The notes beneath the pieces are model-generated. The model saw nothing but the letters and a program-made list of their open reading frames with translations. It was not told the origin of the DNA and did not search any database. A stretch of 64,000 nt of DNA from Pseudomonas sp. TMP9 (GTDB lineage: Bacteria > Pseudomonadota > Gammaproteobacteria > Pseudomonadales > Pseudomonadaceae), in assembly GCF_037943105.1 (NCBI RefSeq), contig NZ_CP149803.1:1984001-2048000 (forward strand). The letters are read 5' to 3'. Of the stretch, positions 25,824-33,694 are shown in pieces (position 1 is the first letter of the stretch; the number at the start of each line of letters is the position of its first letter). Position numbers and translations under genes: made by a program.

Positions 25824-25853
25824 CAAACGCAAACGCAAACGCAAACGCAAAGG
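25824..25853 (+). repeat. Hexanucleotide tandem repeat (CAAACG)4 ahead of the RBS
   Basis: Four exact CAAACG units (25824-25847) are followed by a degenerate fifth, CAAAGG, which forms the start of the AGGAG ribosome site of the binding-protein gene. Repeats of this kind can slip during replication and change the 5' untranslated length. Confidence 0.85.
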
Positions 25854-25861
25854 AGCTTCCA

Positions 25862-26920
25862 ATGAAACAACTGCTGCTGGCTTCACTGATGGGCTCAGCC
25901 ATCGCCTTGGCCACCTCGGCCATGGCTGCTGAAACGGACTTGCAAGCACTGGAACAAGCCGCACGCGCTGAAGGCGCGGTGAACAGTGTGGGCATGCCCG
26001 ACAGCTGGGCTAACTGGAAGGATACATGGGCCGATTTGAATACGCTGTACGGCTTGAAGCATATGGACACGGACATGAGCTCGGCCCAAGAGATTGCCAA
26101 GTTCGCTGCTGAAAAAGAAAACGCCACCGCCGATATAGGTGACGTCGGCGCTGCCTTTGGCCCCATCGCGGTGCAGCAGGGTGTAACGCAAGCCTTCAAA
26201 CCGAGCACTTGGGAACAGATTCCAGCCTGGGCTAAAGACACCGACGGCCACTGGATGCTCGCCTACACCGGCTCCATTGCTTTTATCGTCAACAAGCAAC
26301 TGGTCAAGGACATCCCGCGTTCTTGGGCGGACCTGAAAACTGGCACCTATAAAGTGTCTGCCGGCGACGTCAGCACAGCGGCACAAGCGGTCAATGGTGT
26401 ACTGGCTGCTGCAATTGCCATGGGCGGCAATGAAAGCAACGTCAAACCGGCGTTGGAGTTTTATGGCGAGCTGGCTAAACAGGGCCGTTTGTCGCTGGCT
26501 AACCCGACTATTCAAACCCTGGAAAAAGGTGAAGTCGAAGTCGGTATCGTTTGGGACTTCAATGGCCTGAGCTACCGCGACCAGATTGACCCGGAGCGCT
26601 TCGAAGTGCTGATCCCGTCTGACGGCTCGGTTATCTCGGGCTACAGCACCATCATCAACAAGTGGGCGAAAAACCCTAACGCCGCCAAGCTGGCGCGTGA
26701 GTACATCTTGAGCGATGCCGGTCAGATCAACCTGGCCAAAGGCAATGCCCGGCCGATCCGCGCGGAGCACATCGACATGCCGGCTGAGGTCCAAGCCAAG
26801 CTGTTGCCGCAAGAGCAATACGCTAATGTCCAGCCCGTTAAGGATACCGCTGCCTGGGAAGCCACCTCAAAAGCCCTGCCGCGCTTGTGGCAAGAGCACG
26901 TCATCATCAACATGAACTAA
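25862..26920 (+). CDS. ABC transporter periplasmic substrate-binding protein
   Basis: A 352-residue exported binding protein, signal peptide about 1-22 (ending AMAA). The mature protein has a two-lobe fold with WMLAYTGSIAFIVNKQLV and VEVGIVWDFNGLSYRDQ, typical of the iron/phosphonate/polyamine-type class (SBP_bac_6/8). It is first in a six-gene operon with two permeases, an ATPase and two phosphatases, so a phosphorylated compound or phosphonate is the likely ligand; this is inferred from neighbours. Transcription is probably controlled by the divergent GntR protein. Confidence 0.88.
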   Translation: MKQLLLASLMGSAIALATSAMAAETDLQALEQAARAEGAVNSVGMPDSWANWKDTWADLNTLYGLKHMDTDMSSAQEIAKFAAEKENATADIGDVGAAFGPIAVQQGVTQAFKPSTWEQIPAWAKDTDGHWMLAYTGSIAFIVNKQLVKDIPRSWADLKTGTYKVSAGDVSTAAQAVNGVLAAAIAMGGNESNVKPALEFYGELAKQGRLSLANPTIQTLEKGEVEVGIVWDFNGLSYRDQIDPERFEVLIPSDGSVISGYSTIINKWAKNPNAAKLAREYILSDAGQINLAKGNARPIRAEHIDMPAEVQAKLLPQEQYANVQPVKDTAAWEATSKALPRLWQEHVIINMN

Positions 26921-26976
26921 TACATCTGGCCCCAGAGATTCCTCTGGGGCCGATTCAATTGCTAAGGCTTTTAACC

Positions 26977-27783
26977 ATGTCGCACAACGTCATCCTCGTC
27001 GTTCTGGATGGCCTGAGCTATCAGGTGGCTCAGCATGCGCTGGGGCATCTGCAGGCTTATTGCCAAGCCGGACGCGCCGCACTGTACAAGCTCGACTGTG
27101 AACTCCCGGCCCTGTCACGTCCGCTGTATGAAGCCATTCTGACGGGCGTTACACCCATCGACAGCGGCATCGTCAATAACGATGTATCGCGCCTTTCGAC
27201 GCAGCGCAGCATGTTCCATTATGCCCGCGACGCCGGACTGGTTACCGCGGCGGCGGCTTATCATTGGGTCAGCGAGCTGTATAACCGTTCCCCTTTCCAG
27301 GCCGCCCGTGATCGCCATACCAGCGATGCGGCGCTGCCGATTCAGTACGGCCACTTTTACTACGCCGACCACTACCCGGATTCGCACCTGTTTGCCGATG
27401 CTGACAGCCTGCGTCAGCGCCATTCGCCAAATCTGCTGCTGGTGCATCCCATGAATATCGACGATGCCGGTCATAAACATGGCCTCGACAGCGCGCAATA
27501 CCGTAACAGCGCACGCATGGCCGACGTGCATTTAGCCGAATACATCCAACCTTGGCTGGATGCGGGTTACCAGATTCTGGTAACGGCCGATCACGGCATG
27601 AACAACGACCGCTCGCATAACGGACTCTTACCAGAAGAGCGCGAAGTGCCGTTGCTGGTGCTCGGCAGCGCCTTCAGCCTCGACGCCAACGCCCAGCCTA
27701 AACAGCTGGAGTTGTGCGGCACAGTTTGCGAGCTACTCGGTGTGCCTCACGACAAGCCTGTGTGCCGGGAGCTTTTAGCATGA
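26977..27783 (+). CDS. Alkaline-phosphatase-superfamily phosphodiesterase/phosphonatase-like enzyme
   Basis: A 268-residue cytosolic enzyme of the alkaline phosphatase/nucleotide pyrophosphatase superfamily. The metal and nucleophile residues are visible: Asp11 (VVLDGL), Ser47 in ALSRPLYEAILTG as nucleophile, Asp162-Asp163 and His166 (IDDAGHKHG), Asp205-His206 (TADHGMN), and His214 (RSHNG). It lacks a signal peptide, so it acts on an imported substrate. It is shorter than phosphonoacetate hydrolase PhnA or NPP enzymes. Its stop overlaps the first permease start (ATGA). The start at 26977 (MSHNVILVVL) is where the fold begins. Confidence 0.85.
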   Translation: MSHNVILVVLDGLSYQVAQHALGHLQAYCQAGRAALYKLDCELPALSRPLYEAILTGVTPIDSGIVNNDVSRLSTQRSMFHYARDAGLVTAAAAYHWVSELYNRSPFQAARDRHTSDAALPIQYGHFYYADHYPDSHLFADADSLRQRHSPNLLLVHPMNIDDAGHKHGLDSAQYRNSARMADVHLAEYIQPWLDAGYQILVTADHGMNNDRSHNGLLPEEREVPLLVLGSAFSLDANAQPKQLELCGTVCELLGVPHDKPVCRELLA

Positions 27784-28622
27784 TCCATGCTCTGCGCGGC
27801 AAATGGCTGGCGCTGCTGTGCCTGTTGCCCTTTGCCCTGTTTTTTATCGCTTTCCAGATTGCACCGCTGTTGTGGGTGGCCAGCAATAGCCTGCAAAGCG
27901 CCAACGGCTGGGGAGTGGGCAACTTCACCGAAGCCTTTGCCTCGCCCTTTTACCGTCAGGCAATACGCCACAGTTTGGAGGTGGCGTTCTGGTCGAGTTT
28001 GATCGGCATCAGCATTGCCATCCTCGGCAGTTATTCGCTGCGCCAAGTCGACAGCAAGCTGCGCGACTTCGTCATGGCGTTTTCCAACATGACCAGCAAC
28101 TTTTCTGGTGTACCACTGGCATTTGCCTTTGTCATCCTGCTGGGTTTTAACGGCGCGCTGACCATACTGCTCAAACAGATGGGCGTGATAGAGGACTTCA
28201 ACCTCTATTCCAAGACCGGTTTGATAGTGCTTTACACCTACTTCCAGATCCCCCTGGGTGTGTTGCTGCTCTACCCGGCTTTCGATGCACTGCGCGAAGA
28301 CTGGCGCGAGTCCGCTGAATTACTCGGTGCCAGCAACTGGCAGTTCTGGCGACATATCGGCTTGCCCGTGCTGACCCCGGCACTGCTCGGCACCTTTGTC
28401 ATTCTTCTGGCCAATGCCTTGGGCGCTTACGCCACGGTGTATGCGCTGACCACCGGCAACTTCAATATTTTGCCGATTCGGATTGCGGCCATGGTCTCTG
28501 GCGACATTTTTCTCGACCCGAATATGGCCAGCGCTCTGGCAATGATTCTGGTGGGGTTGATGACCCTGATCACCATCGTTCACCAATGGCTGCTGCGCCG
28601 GAGCTACCATGTCCCACGCTGA
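27780..28622 (+). CDS. ABC transporter permease 1
   Basis: A 280-residue inner-membrane protein with six predicted helices and the EAA loop near the C-terminus (EDWRESAELLGASNWQFWRHIGLP), which docks on the ATPase. It is of the PotB/CysT type, matching the partner permease. It overlaps the preceding phosphatase gene by 4 bp and the next permease by 14 bp. Translational coupling implies stoichiometric production of the complex. Confidence 0.92.
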   Translation: MIHALRGKWLALLCLLPFALFFIAFQIAPLLWVASNSLQSANGWGVGNFTEAFASPFYRQAIRHSLEVAFWSSLIGISIAILGSYSLRQVDSKLRDFVMAFSNMTSNFSGVPLAFAFVILLGFNGALTILLKQMGVIEDFNLYSKTGLIVLYTYFQIPLGVLLLYPAFDALREDWRESAELLGASNWQFWRHIGLPVLTPALLGTFVILLANALGAYATVYALTTGNFNILPIRIAAMVSGDIFLDPNMASALAMILVGLMTLITIVHQWLLRRSYHVPR

Positions 28623-29403
28623 AAAACGCTCACCGCTGTTTCATCAGCTGGTGGTGTATACCCTAACGTTGATTCTGCTCATGCCGCTGCTCGGCACGCT
28701 TATCTACTCACTCTCTACCAGTTGGTCGGCGACCATTCTGCCCAGCGGGCTGACCTTCAAGTGGTACCTAGCGCTGTGGAGCGATGCACGCTTTTTATCT
28801 GCGTTCGGCCGCTCGCTGCTGATCTGCTTTGCCGCATTGGCCCTTTCGTTAGTCTTGATTTTGCCGCTGTTGTTTGTGGTCAGTTATCACTTCCCCAAGC
28901 TCGACGCGGTGATGAATGTGCTGATTTTGCTGCCGTTCGCCATTCCGCCGGTGGTCTCGTCGGTGGGCCTGATGCAACTGTTTGCCGGCGGCCCGCTGCC
29001 GATCCTCGGTACGCCATGGATCCTGATTGGTTGTTACTTCACCATCGCCCTGCCGTTTATGTATCGGGCAATCAGCAACAACCTGCAAGCGATCAACCTA
29101 CGCGACCTGATGGACGCCGCCCACCTGCTCGGTGCCAGCACCTGGCGCGCAGCCTTTATGGTGGTGCTGCCCAACCTGCGTAAAGGCTTGATGGTCTCGG
29201 TGTTCCTCTCGTTCAGCTTCCTGTTCGGTGAGTTCGTGTTTGCCAACCTGCTGGTCGGCAGCCGCTATGAAACCCTGCAGGTGTACCTCTACAACATGCG
29301 CAACGACAGTGGTCACTTCACCAGCGCCCTGGTGATTTCCTACTTTATGTTCGTGCTGCTGATGACCTGGGCGGCCAACCGCCTGAATAAGGACAAGTCA
29401 TGA
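28609..29403 (+). CDS. ABC transporter permease 2
   Basis: A 264-residue inner-membrane permease of the PotC type, with six helices and the EAA loop (RDLMDAAHLLGASTWRAAFMVVLPNL). It pairs with the permease upstream to form the translocation pore. GGAG lies four to five bases before its ATG, inside the end of the preceding gene. It overlaps the ATPase gene by 4 bp. Confidence 0.92.
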   Translation: MSHAEKRSPLFHQLVVYTLTLILLMPLLGTLIYSLSTSWSATILPSGLTFKWYLALWSDARFLSAFGRSLLICFAALALSLVLILPLLFVVSYHFPKLDAVMNVLILLPFAIPPVVSSVGLMQLFAGGPLPILGTPWILIGCYFTIALPFMYRAISNNLQAINLRDLMDAAHLLGASTWRAAFMVVLPNLRKGLMVSVFLSFSFLFGEFVFANLLVGSRYETLQVYLYNMRNDSGHFTSALVISYFMFVLLMTWAANRLNKDKS

Positions 29404-30389
29404 GTTATCTGAGTATTCAAGGCCTGCATAAACGCTACGGCGACACGCCGATTTTCAGTGATATCAACTGCGAAATCGCTAAGGGCGAGTTCATCACTCT
29501 GCTCGGCCCATCGGGCTGCGGCAAATCCACCCTGCTGCGCTGCATCGCCGGGTTGACGGGGGTGAATGGCGGGCAAATCCTTCTCGACGGCGAGGACCTG
29601 GTGCCCGTTGCCCCGCAAAAACGCGGCATCGGCATGGTGTTCCAGAGCTATGCCCTGTTCCCCAATATGACCGTGCAGCAGAACGTCGCCTTTGGCCTGC
29701 GCATGCAAAAGGTCAAGGGCAGCGAAGCCGAGCAGCGTCTTAAGCAAGTGCTGGAACTGGTTGAGCTGAACGACTTCGCCAATCGCTACCCGCAGCAGTT
29801 GTCCGGTGGTCAATGTCAGCGCGTAGCCCTAGCCCGCTCGCTGGTCACCCGCCCGCGCCTGCTGCTATTGGATGAGCCGCTGTCAGCGCTGGACGCACGC
29901 ATTCGCAAGCACCTGCGCGAGCAGATTCGCAACATTCAGCAGGAGCTGGGCCTGACCACTATTTTTGTCACCCATGACCAAGAAGAGGCGCTGATCATGA
30001 GCGACCGCATCTTCCTGATGAATGCCGGCAAAATCGTCCAGAGCGGCGACGCGGAAACTCTCTACACCGCACCTGCTGATGCCTTTGCCGCCGGTTTTAT
30101 CGGCAACTACAACCTGCTTGATGCCAATGCCGCCAGCCGTTTACTGCTGCGGCCAATCAATAGCCGCGTGGCCATTCGTCCAGAGGCGATCCAAATTGGC
30201 ATGCAAGGCAGCATTGAGGGCCAGATTCGCAGCCATAGCCTGCTCGGCAACGTCATTCGTTACCGCATTGAGGCGCGCGGCGTCGAGTTGCTGGTGGACG
30301 TACTTAATCGCTCCCCAGCGGACCTGCACGCCCGTGGTCAGCGCATTAACCTGAACATTGAAGACAACGCTATTTGTGAGGTGGCCTGA
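29400..30389 (+). CDS. ABC transporter ATP-binding protein
   Basis: A 329-residue ATPase of the PotA/CysA class: Walker A GPSGCGKST (36-44), Q-loop MVFQSYALFPNM, signature QLSGGQCQRVALARS, Walker B LLLLDEPLSALD, and the switch His in FVTHDQEEAL. A C-terminal TOBE-like domain (about 240-329) follows, as in importers of spermidine, iron and phosphonates. It energises the permease pair. It overlaps the HAD gene (TGATG). Confidence 0.93.
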   Translation: MSYLSIQGLHKRYGDTPIFSDINCEIAKGEFITLLGPSGCGKSTLLRCIAGLTGVNGGQILLDGEDLVPVAPQKRGIGMVFQSYALFPNMTVQQNVAFGLRMQKVKGSEAEQRLKQVLELVELNDFANRYPQQLSGGQCQRVALARSLVTRPRLLLLDEPLSALDARIRKHLREQIRNIQQELGLTTIFVTHDQEEALIMSDRIFLMNAGKIVQSGDAETLYTAPADAFAAGFIGNYNLLDANAASRLLLRPINSRVAIRPEAIQIGMQGSIEGQIRSHSLLGNVIRYRIEARGVELLVDVLNRSPADLHARGQRINLNIEDNAICEVA

Positions 30390-31042
30390 TGGCCCTAGCA
30401 ATTTTTGACCTGGACGAAACCTTGATTGGCGGTGACTGCGCTAGCCTGTGGACCGCGGAAATGGTCAAGCTCGGTTGGGCTGATGGCGAGAGCTTTATCG
30501 CTCGCGAACAAGAACTGATGCATCAATACGCCGCCGGTAGCCTCGCCATGGAGGACTACATGGCGTTTACCTTATCGCCTCTGGTAGGCCGCACCGCTGA
30601 GGAAGTCGCGCATGTGGTCGAGCCGTTTGTTGAGGATGTGATAGAGCCGATTTTCTACAGCGACGCCACTCGCTGCCTGGCCAACCATCGCGCCGCTGGG
30701 GATCGCATTTTGGTGATCTCAGCGTCGGCACATTTTTTAGTCAGCGCGGTGGCTGCGCGGCTGAAAATCGAGGAAGTGCTGGCGATCGACCTAGAACAAC
30801 AGCACGGTCACTACAGCGGCCGTACCCAAGGCGTGCTGACTTACCGCGAAGGTAAGGTCACGCGCTTACAGGATTGGCTGCAAGAACAAGGCGAGACCTT
30901 AGACGGCGCTTATTTCTATTCCGATTCACGTAACGATCTACCGCTGCTGCAGGTGGTCGAAAAACCCCATGTGGTTAACCCCGACCCAACGCTGCTGCAG
31001 GTCGCCCAACAAGCCGGCTGGCCGGTTCTTAGCTGGCGTTGA
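30389..31042 (+). CDS. HAD-superfamily phosphatase, subfamily IB (SerB-like)
   Basis: A 217-residue cytosolic phosphatase. Motif I is IFDLDETLIGGD (nucleophile Asp8, acid Asp10), motif II is VISASAHFLV, the Lys is in EGKVTRL, and motif III is YFYSDSRNDLPLL. The helical cap at residues 20-85 marks type IB, the group of phosphoserine phosphatases and phosphocholine-like phosphatases. It is the last gene of the ABC operon, consistent with removing phosphate from the imported compound or from the product of the alkaline-phosphatase-like enzyme. A bidirectional terminator follows. Confidence 0.88.
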   Translation: MALAIFDLDETLIGGDCASLWTAEMVKLGWADGESFIAREQELMHQYAAGSLAMEDYMAFTLSPLVGRTAEEVAHVVEPFVEDVIEPIFYSDATRCLANHRAAGDRILVISASAHFLVSAVAARLKIEEVLAIDLEQQHGHYSGRTQGVLTYREGKVTRLQDWLQEQGETLDGAYFYSDSRNDLPLLQVVEKPHVVNPDPTLLQVAQQAGWPVLSWR

Positions 31043-31108
31043 CAATGACCAACGTGCTGGGGCGACCGACTGGCCGGATAGAGATACACACTGCGGCGAC
31101 CGCCGCAC

Positions 31109-31145
31109 TGACAAAAAGGCCGCTCAGTGAGTGGCCTTTTTGTCA
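31109..31145. terminator. Bidirectional terminator between the ABC operon and braB
   Basis: TGACAAAAAGGCC and GGCCTTTTTGTCA are perfect 13-bp arms around an 11-base loop. A-runs and T-runs on either side let it stop both convergent genes. Confidence 0.92.
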
Positions 31146-31155
31146 GCAACAACAC

Positions 31156-32469
31156 TTAAGCTGCAGCGGGTTTTGCTACGCCTAGCGCACGGTCCACCAC
31201 CACAGCCAGCACTAAGGTCACCAGCACCGGTAACAACCAGCCAAGGCTTTGGTCCGCGAGGGGCAATTGGCTAAAGAAACTCGGAATCAAGCCTTTACCA
31301 CCGGCAGCAGCAATGCCATCAACCAGACCAAAAATCAGGGTGACCGCCATCACTGGGCGGAATACCCGCGCGGGTGAGCGCCATAGATCATCCAGCAAGC
31401 TGAGCGCCACCAGCACGATCGCCAGCGGGTAGAGGCCAACCAAGACCGGGATGGAAAAGCTAATCAGCTGAGTCAGACCCTGATTGGCCACCAGTAGGCT
31501 AAACAGACCGAAAGTGATCACTACCGTTCGGTAAGAGACCGGCAACAAGTTGCTGAAAAACTCACCGCACGCGGTCAGTAATCCCACGGCCGTGGTTAAG
31601 CAGGCCAAGGTTATGACCACCGCCAGTAGCAGACTGCCCGCCGTGCCGAAGGTGTGTTGCACATAGGCAGTGAGCACTTGCACACCATTCTGCGCTTCAC
31701 CCGCAATGCCTTGGCTGGTTGCGCCAAGGTAGAACAGCGTCAGATAAACCAATGACAACCCCACGGCAGCGATCAGCCCAGCCATCACCGAATAGCGGGT
31801 GATCAGCTTGCCATCCGTCACGCCATGGTCACGAATCGCGGTCGCAATCACGATACCGAACACCAGTGCGCCGAGGGTATCCATGGTCAGGTAACCCTGC
31901 AGGAACCCCTGCACGAAGGGCGTGCTCTGGTATTCAGCTGACACTTGGCCGATTTCACCCGCAGGCACCAACAGGGCCGCACCGCCTAATACCAGCAATG
32001 CCGCCAACAGCACAGGGGTGATGTATTTACCGATCCGCTCCACCAGTTGCCCGGGATTAAGGGACAGGAACAGCACAGCCGCGAAATAAGCCAAGGTGTA
32101 GAGCAGCAAAGCGGTGCTGTTGTTACCGCTAAAAGGCGCAACGCCCATCTCAAACGACACCACAGCCGTTCGCGGTGTGGCGAACAACGGCCCGATGGCT
32201 AAGTAGACCGCGACCGCGAACACAACCCCTGCATGCTTACCCAGCGGCGCCGTTAGCAACGCTATACCGCCGCCGACCCGAGCCAGGGCAACAATGGTCA
32301 GCAACGGCAAACCAACGCCTGTGAGCAAAAAGCCCAGCGCCGCTGGGCCAATGTTTTCACCCGCTGCTAGGCCAGCACTGGGCGGAAAGATGATGTTACC
32401 GGCGCCGAGGAACAGCGCAAACGTCATAAAACCGAGGGCGAGGAGATCCGAGCCTTTCAAACGCGTCAT
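31156..32469 (-). CDS. braB: Branched-chain amino acid carrier (LIV-II type)
   Basis: A 437-residue sodium-coupled carrier for leucine, isoleucine and valine, with about 12 helices. The opening MTRLKGSDLLALGFMTFALF, LGAGNIIFPPSAG and GPLFATPRTAVVSFE match the BrnQ/BraB family, and 437 aa is the usual length. The start at 32469 is fixed by homology. The bases before it are TGTTCCCCCCT, which contain no Shine-Dalgarno sequence. It is convergent with the HAD gene. Confidence 0.95.
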   Translation of the reverse strand: MTRLKGSDLLALGFMTFALFLGAGNIIFPPSAGLAAGENIGPAALGFLLTGVGLPLLTIVALARVGGGIALLTAPLGKHAGVVFAVAVYLAIGPLFATPRTAVVSFEMGVAPFSGNNSTALLLYTLAYFAAVLFLSLNPGQLVERIGKYITPVLLAALLVLGGAALLVPAGEIGQVSAEYQSTPFVQGFLQGYLTMDTLGALVFGIVIATAIRDHGVTDGKLITRYSVMAGLIAAVGLSLVYLTLFYLGATSQGIAGEAQNGVQVLTAYVQHTFGTAGSLLLAVVITLACLTTAVGLLTACGEFFSNLLPVSYRTVVITFGLFSLLVANQGLTQLISFSIPVLVGLYPLAIVLVALSLLDDLWRSPARVFRPVMAVTLIFGLVDGIAAAGGKGLIPSFFSQLPLADQSLGWLLPVLVTLVLAVVVDRALGVAKPAAA

Positions 32470-32663
32470 AGGGGGGAACACCGCAGGCAGAAAGTTAATA
32501 AGTGCGAGGGTTTCCCGGTCGATCGGGGAAACGTCACCCCGCCGTTTGAGCGGAGCCACTGCAACCGCCAAGCCGCTTTTGGCAGAACAGGCGCTGAATA
32601 GTTGCAAGCCTAACGAATTTGCTGGGCCAGCGGCACTGGCCCGGGTCACGCTGTCGGACTGAA
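32470..32663 (-). other. Untranslated leader region of braB without ribosome site
   Basis: Between the terminator of the upstream gene and the braB start there are 194 bases with no clear promoter or ribosome site. Read on the minus strand, GGGGTGACGTTTCCCC and CCGGGAAACCC-like stretches could form hairpins ahead of the start. I cannot match it to a known riboswitch. Confidence 0.4.
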
Positions 32664-32689
32664 GAAAAAAGCTGTCGCCTCAGCGACAG
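32664..32689 (-). terminator. Intrinsic terminator of the DUF1289 gene
   Basis: On the minus strand CTGTCGC-TGAG-GCGACAG is followed by six Ts. It lies about 125 bp after the DUF1289 stop codon and before the braB leader. Confidence 0.85.
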
Positions 32690-32813
32690 TTCATCAATGC
32701 TCAGTACAAAAGATCAACACTGCGGGCTGTGAGGTGCAGTGGCATTTTGCTGCGCGCTTGCGTTGCGGTGTTTGCCGGTTAAATCAAACACCCCGCATGA
32801 GATGAAAGAGGAT

Positions 32814-33290
32814 TCACGCTCTGGCCTCAAGACCTTCGAGCAAGAAACGCGGCGCTATGTAGCGCTCGTAGTGCGCCTCGGACAGCAGAAAGAACTCACG
32901 ATCAATCGCATCGCGTAACTCAGGCAGGTTCCACTCGCGAAACTCTGGCAGCACCACCACGCCGTAGGCATTTAACTGAGTGATAACACGCGAACCACGG
33001 GCAATCAGCTGATAGGCCCAGCAGTAAGGCGACTGCTGCGGCACAAAGCGGATTTTGCGCTGTTCCAACTGGCTGCGCAGGCGATCGGCATCAAACACAT
33101 CGAGTTTTGCGGCCATAACCTGCACAAGCAACACCTCTAGACGTAGCCAAACGGCGTGTTTTTCTTCGTCGTTATAGCCATTCCAGTTAATCACCTCATG
33201 GTGAAAACGTTTACAGCCACGGCAAACCAAATCACCGTAAACCGTGGAGCACAGGCCGACACAAGGAGTTTTAATGCGCTGATTGGACAT
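32814..33290 (-). CDS. DUF1289-family protein
   Basis: A 158-residue protein with the N-terminal DUF1289 motif CVGLCSTVYGDLVCRGCKR (about residues 10-28), a four-cysteine arrangement likely to bind zinc or an Fe-S cluster. The remainder, from about 50, is an unassigned alpha-helical region. I recall a DUF1289 gene next to acnB in other Pseudomonas. It diverges from acnB across a 404-bp region. Function unknown. Confidence 0.85.
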   Translation of the reverse strand: MSNQRIKTPCVGLCSTVYGDLVCRGCKRFHHEVINWNGYNDEEKHAVWLRLEVLLVQVMAAKLDVFDADRLRSQLEQRKIRFVPQQSPYCWAYQLIARGSRVITQLNAYGVVVLPEFREWNLPELRDAIDREFFLLSEAHYERYIAPRFLLEGLEARA

Positions 33291-33437
33291 AGCGGATGCA
33301 CGAGAGCTTGTGAGGGGCAGCTATCTTAGCCCTTTGTCTAAGGCAGATCACCCCCATATAAGCAGGGCCTTCGGCTTAACTTTAGCAATGCTTTCCAGTA
33401 GAATCGACCGGCCTTTTATGGGCAGCAACGTCCGTTG

Positions 33438-33576
33438 GAAGCTGTTTTCAAAGCGTCACGAGCACAGTCAATCCTGCAGGTTCGATGTGGGTGCTGACTC
33501 TTGAGCCACCCTTCAAGTGTCAGCACCGACCCTCATCAAGCCCGTCCTGCCGGCGTAAAACTTTGAAAACAGCTTC
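33438..33576. repeat. Nested inverted-repeat element upstream of acnB
   Basis: A perfect 16-bp outer pair, GAAGCTGTTTTCAAAG (33438-33453) and CTTTGAAAACAGCTTC (33561-33576), encloses a near-perfect 15-bp hairpin (33490-33527: GGTGCTGAC-T-CTTGA with TCAAG-T-GTCAGCACC, one T-T mismatch). The 139-bp element could be a structured RNA, a 5' untranslated fold, or a miniature transposable element. There is no T-run after the inner stem. No other structure or gene is evident in 33291-33694. Confidence 0.75.
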
Positions 33577-33694
33577 TGCAAGAAAACCGCAAAATCTCAG
33601 CTAAGCGGCCACCAAAGCCACGAAGCGTAAGGCTCGCTGTTTTCTAGATCGCGTCCCGGACTAGCCGATGGGACCACTGATGAGGGTAATAACT

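Noticed and set aside
25824..25853. Possible CRISPR-like array
   Set aside because: The units are only six bases and directly adjacent, without spacers. It is a simple-sequence repeat.
25895..26818. 307-codon frame antisense to the ABC binding-protein gene
   Set aside because: No promoter or ribosome site. The sense frame has a signal peptide and a family match.
33283..33504. Short frame (73 codons) over the acnB upstream element
   Set aside because: It runs into the inverted-repeat arm and lacks a ribosome site. Composition is not protein-like.
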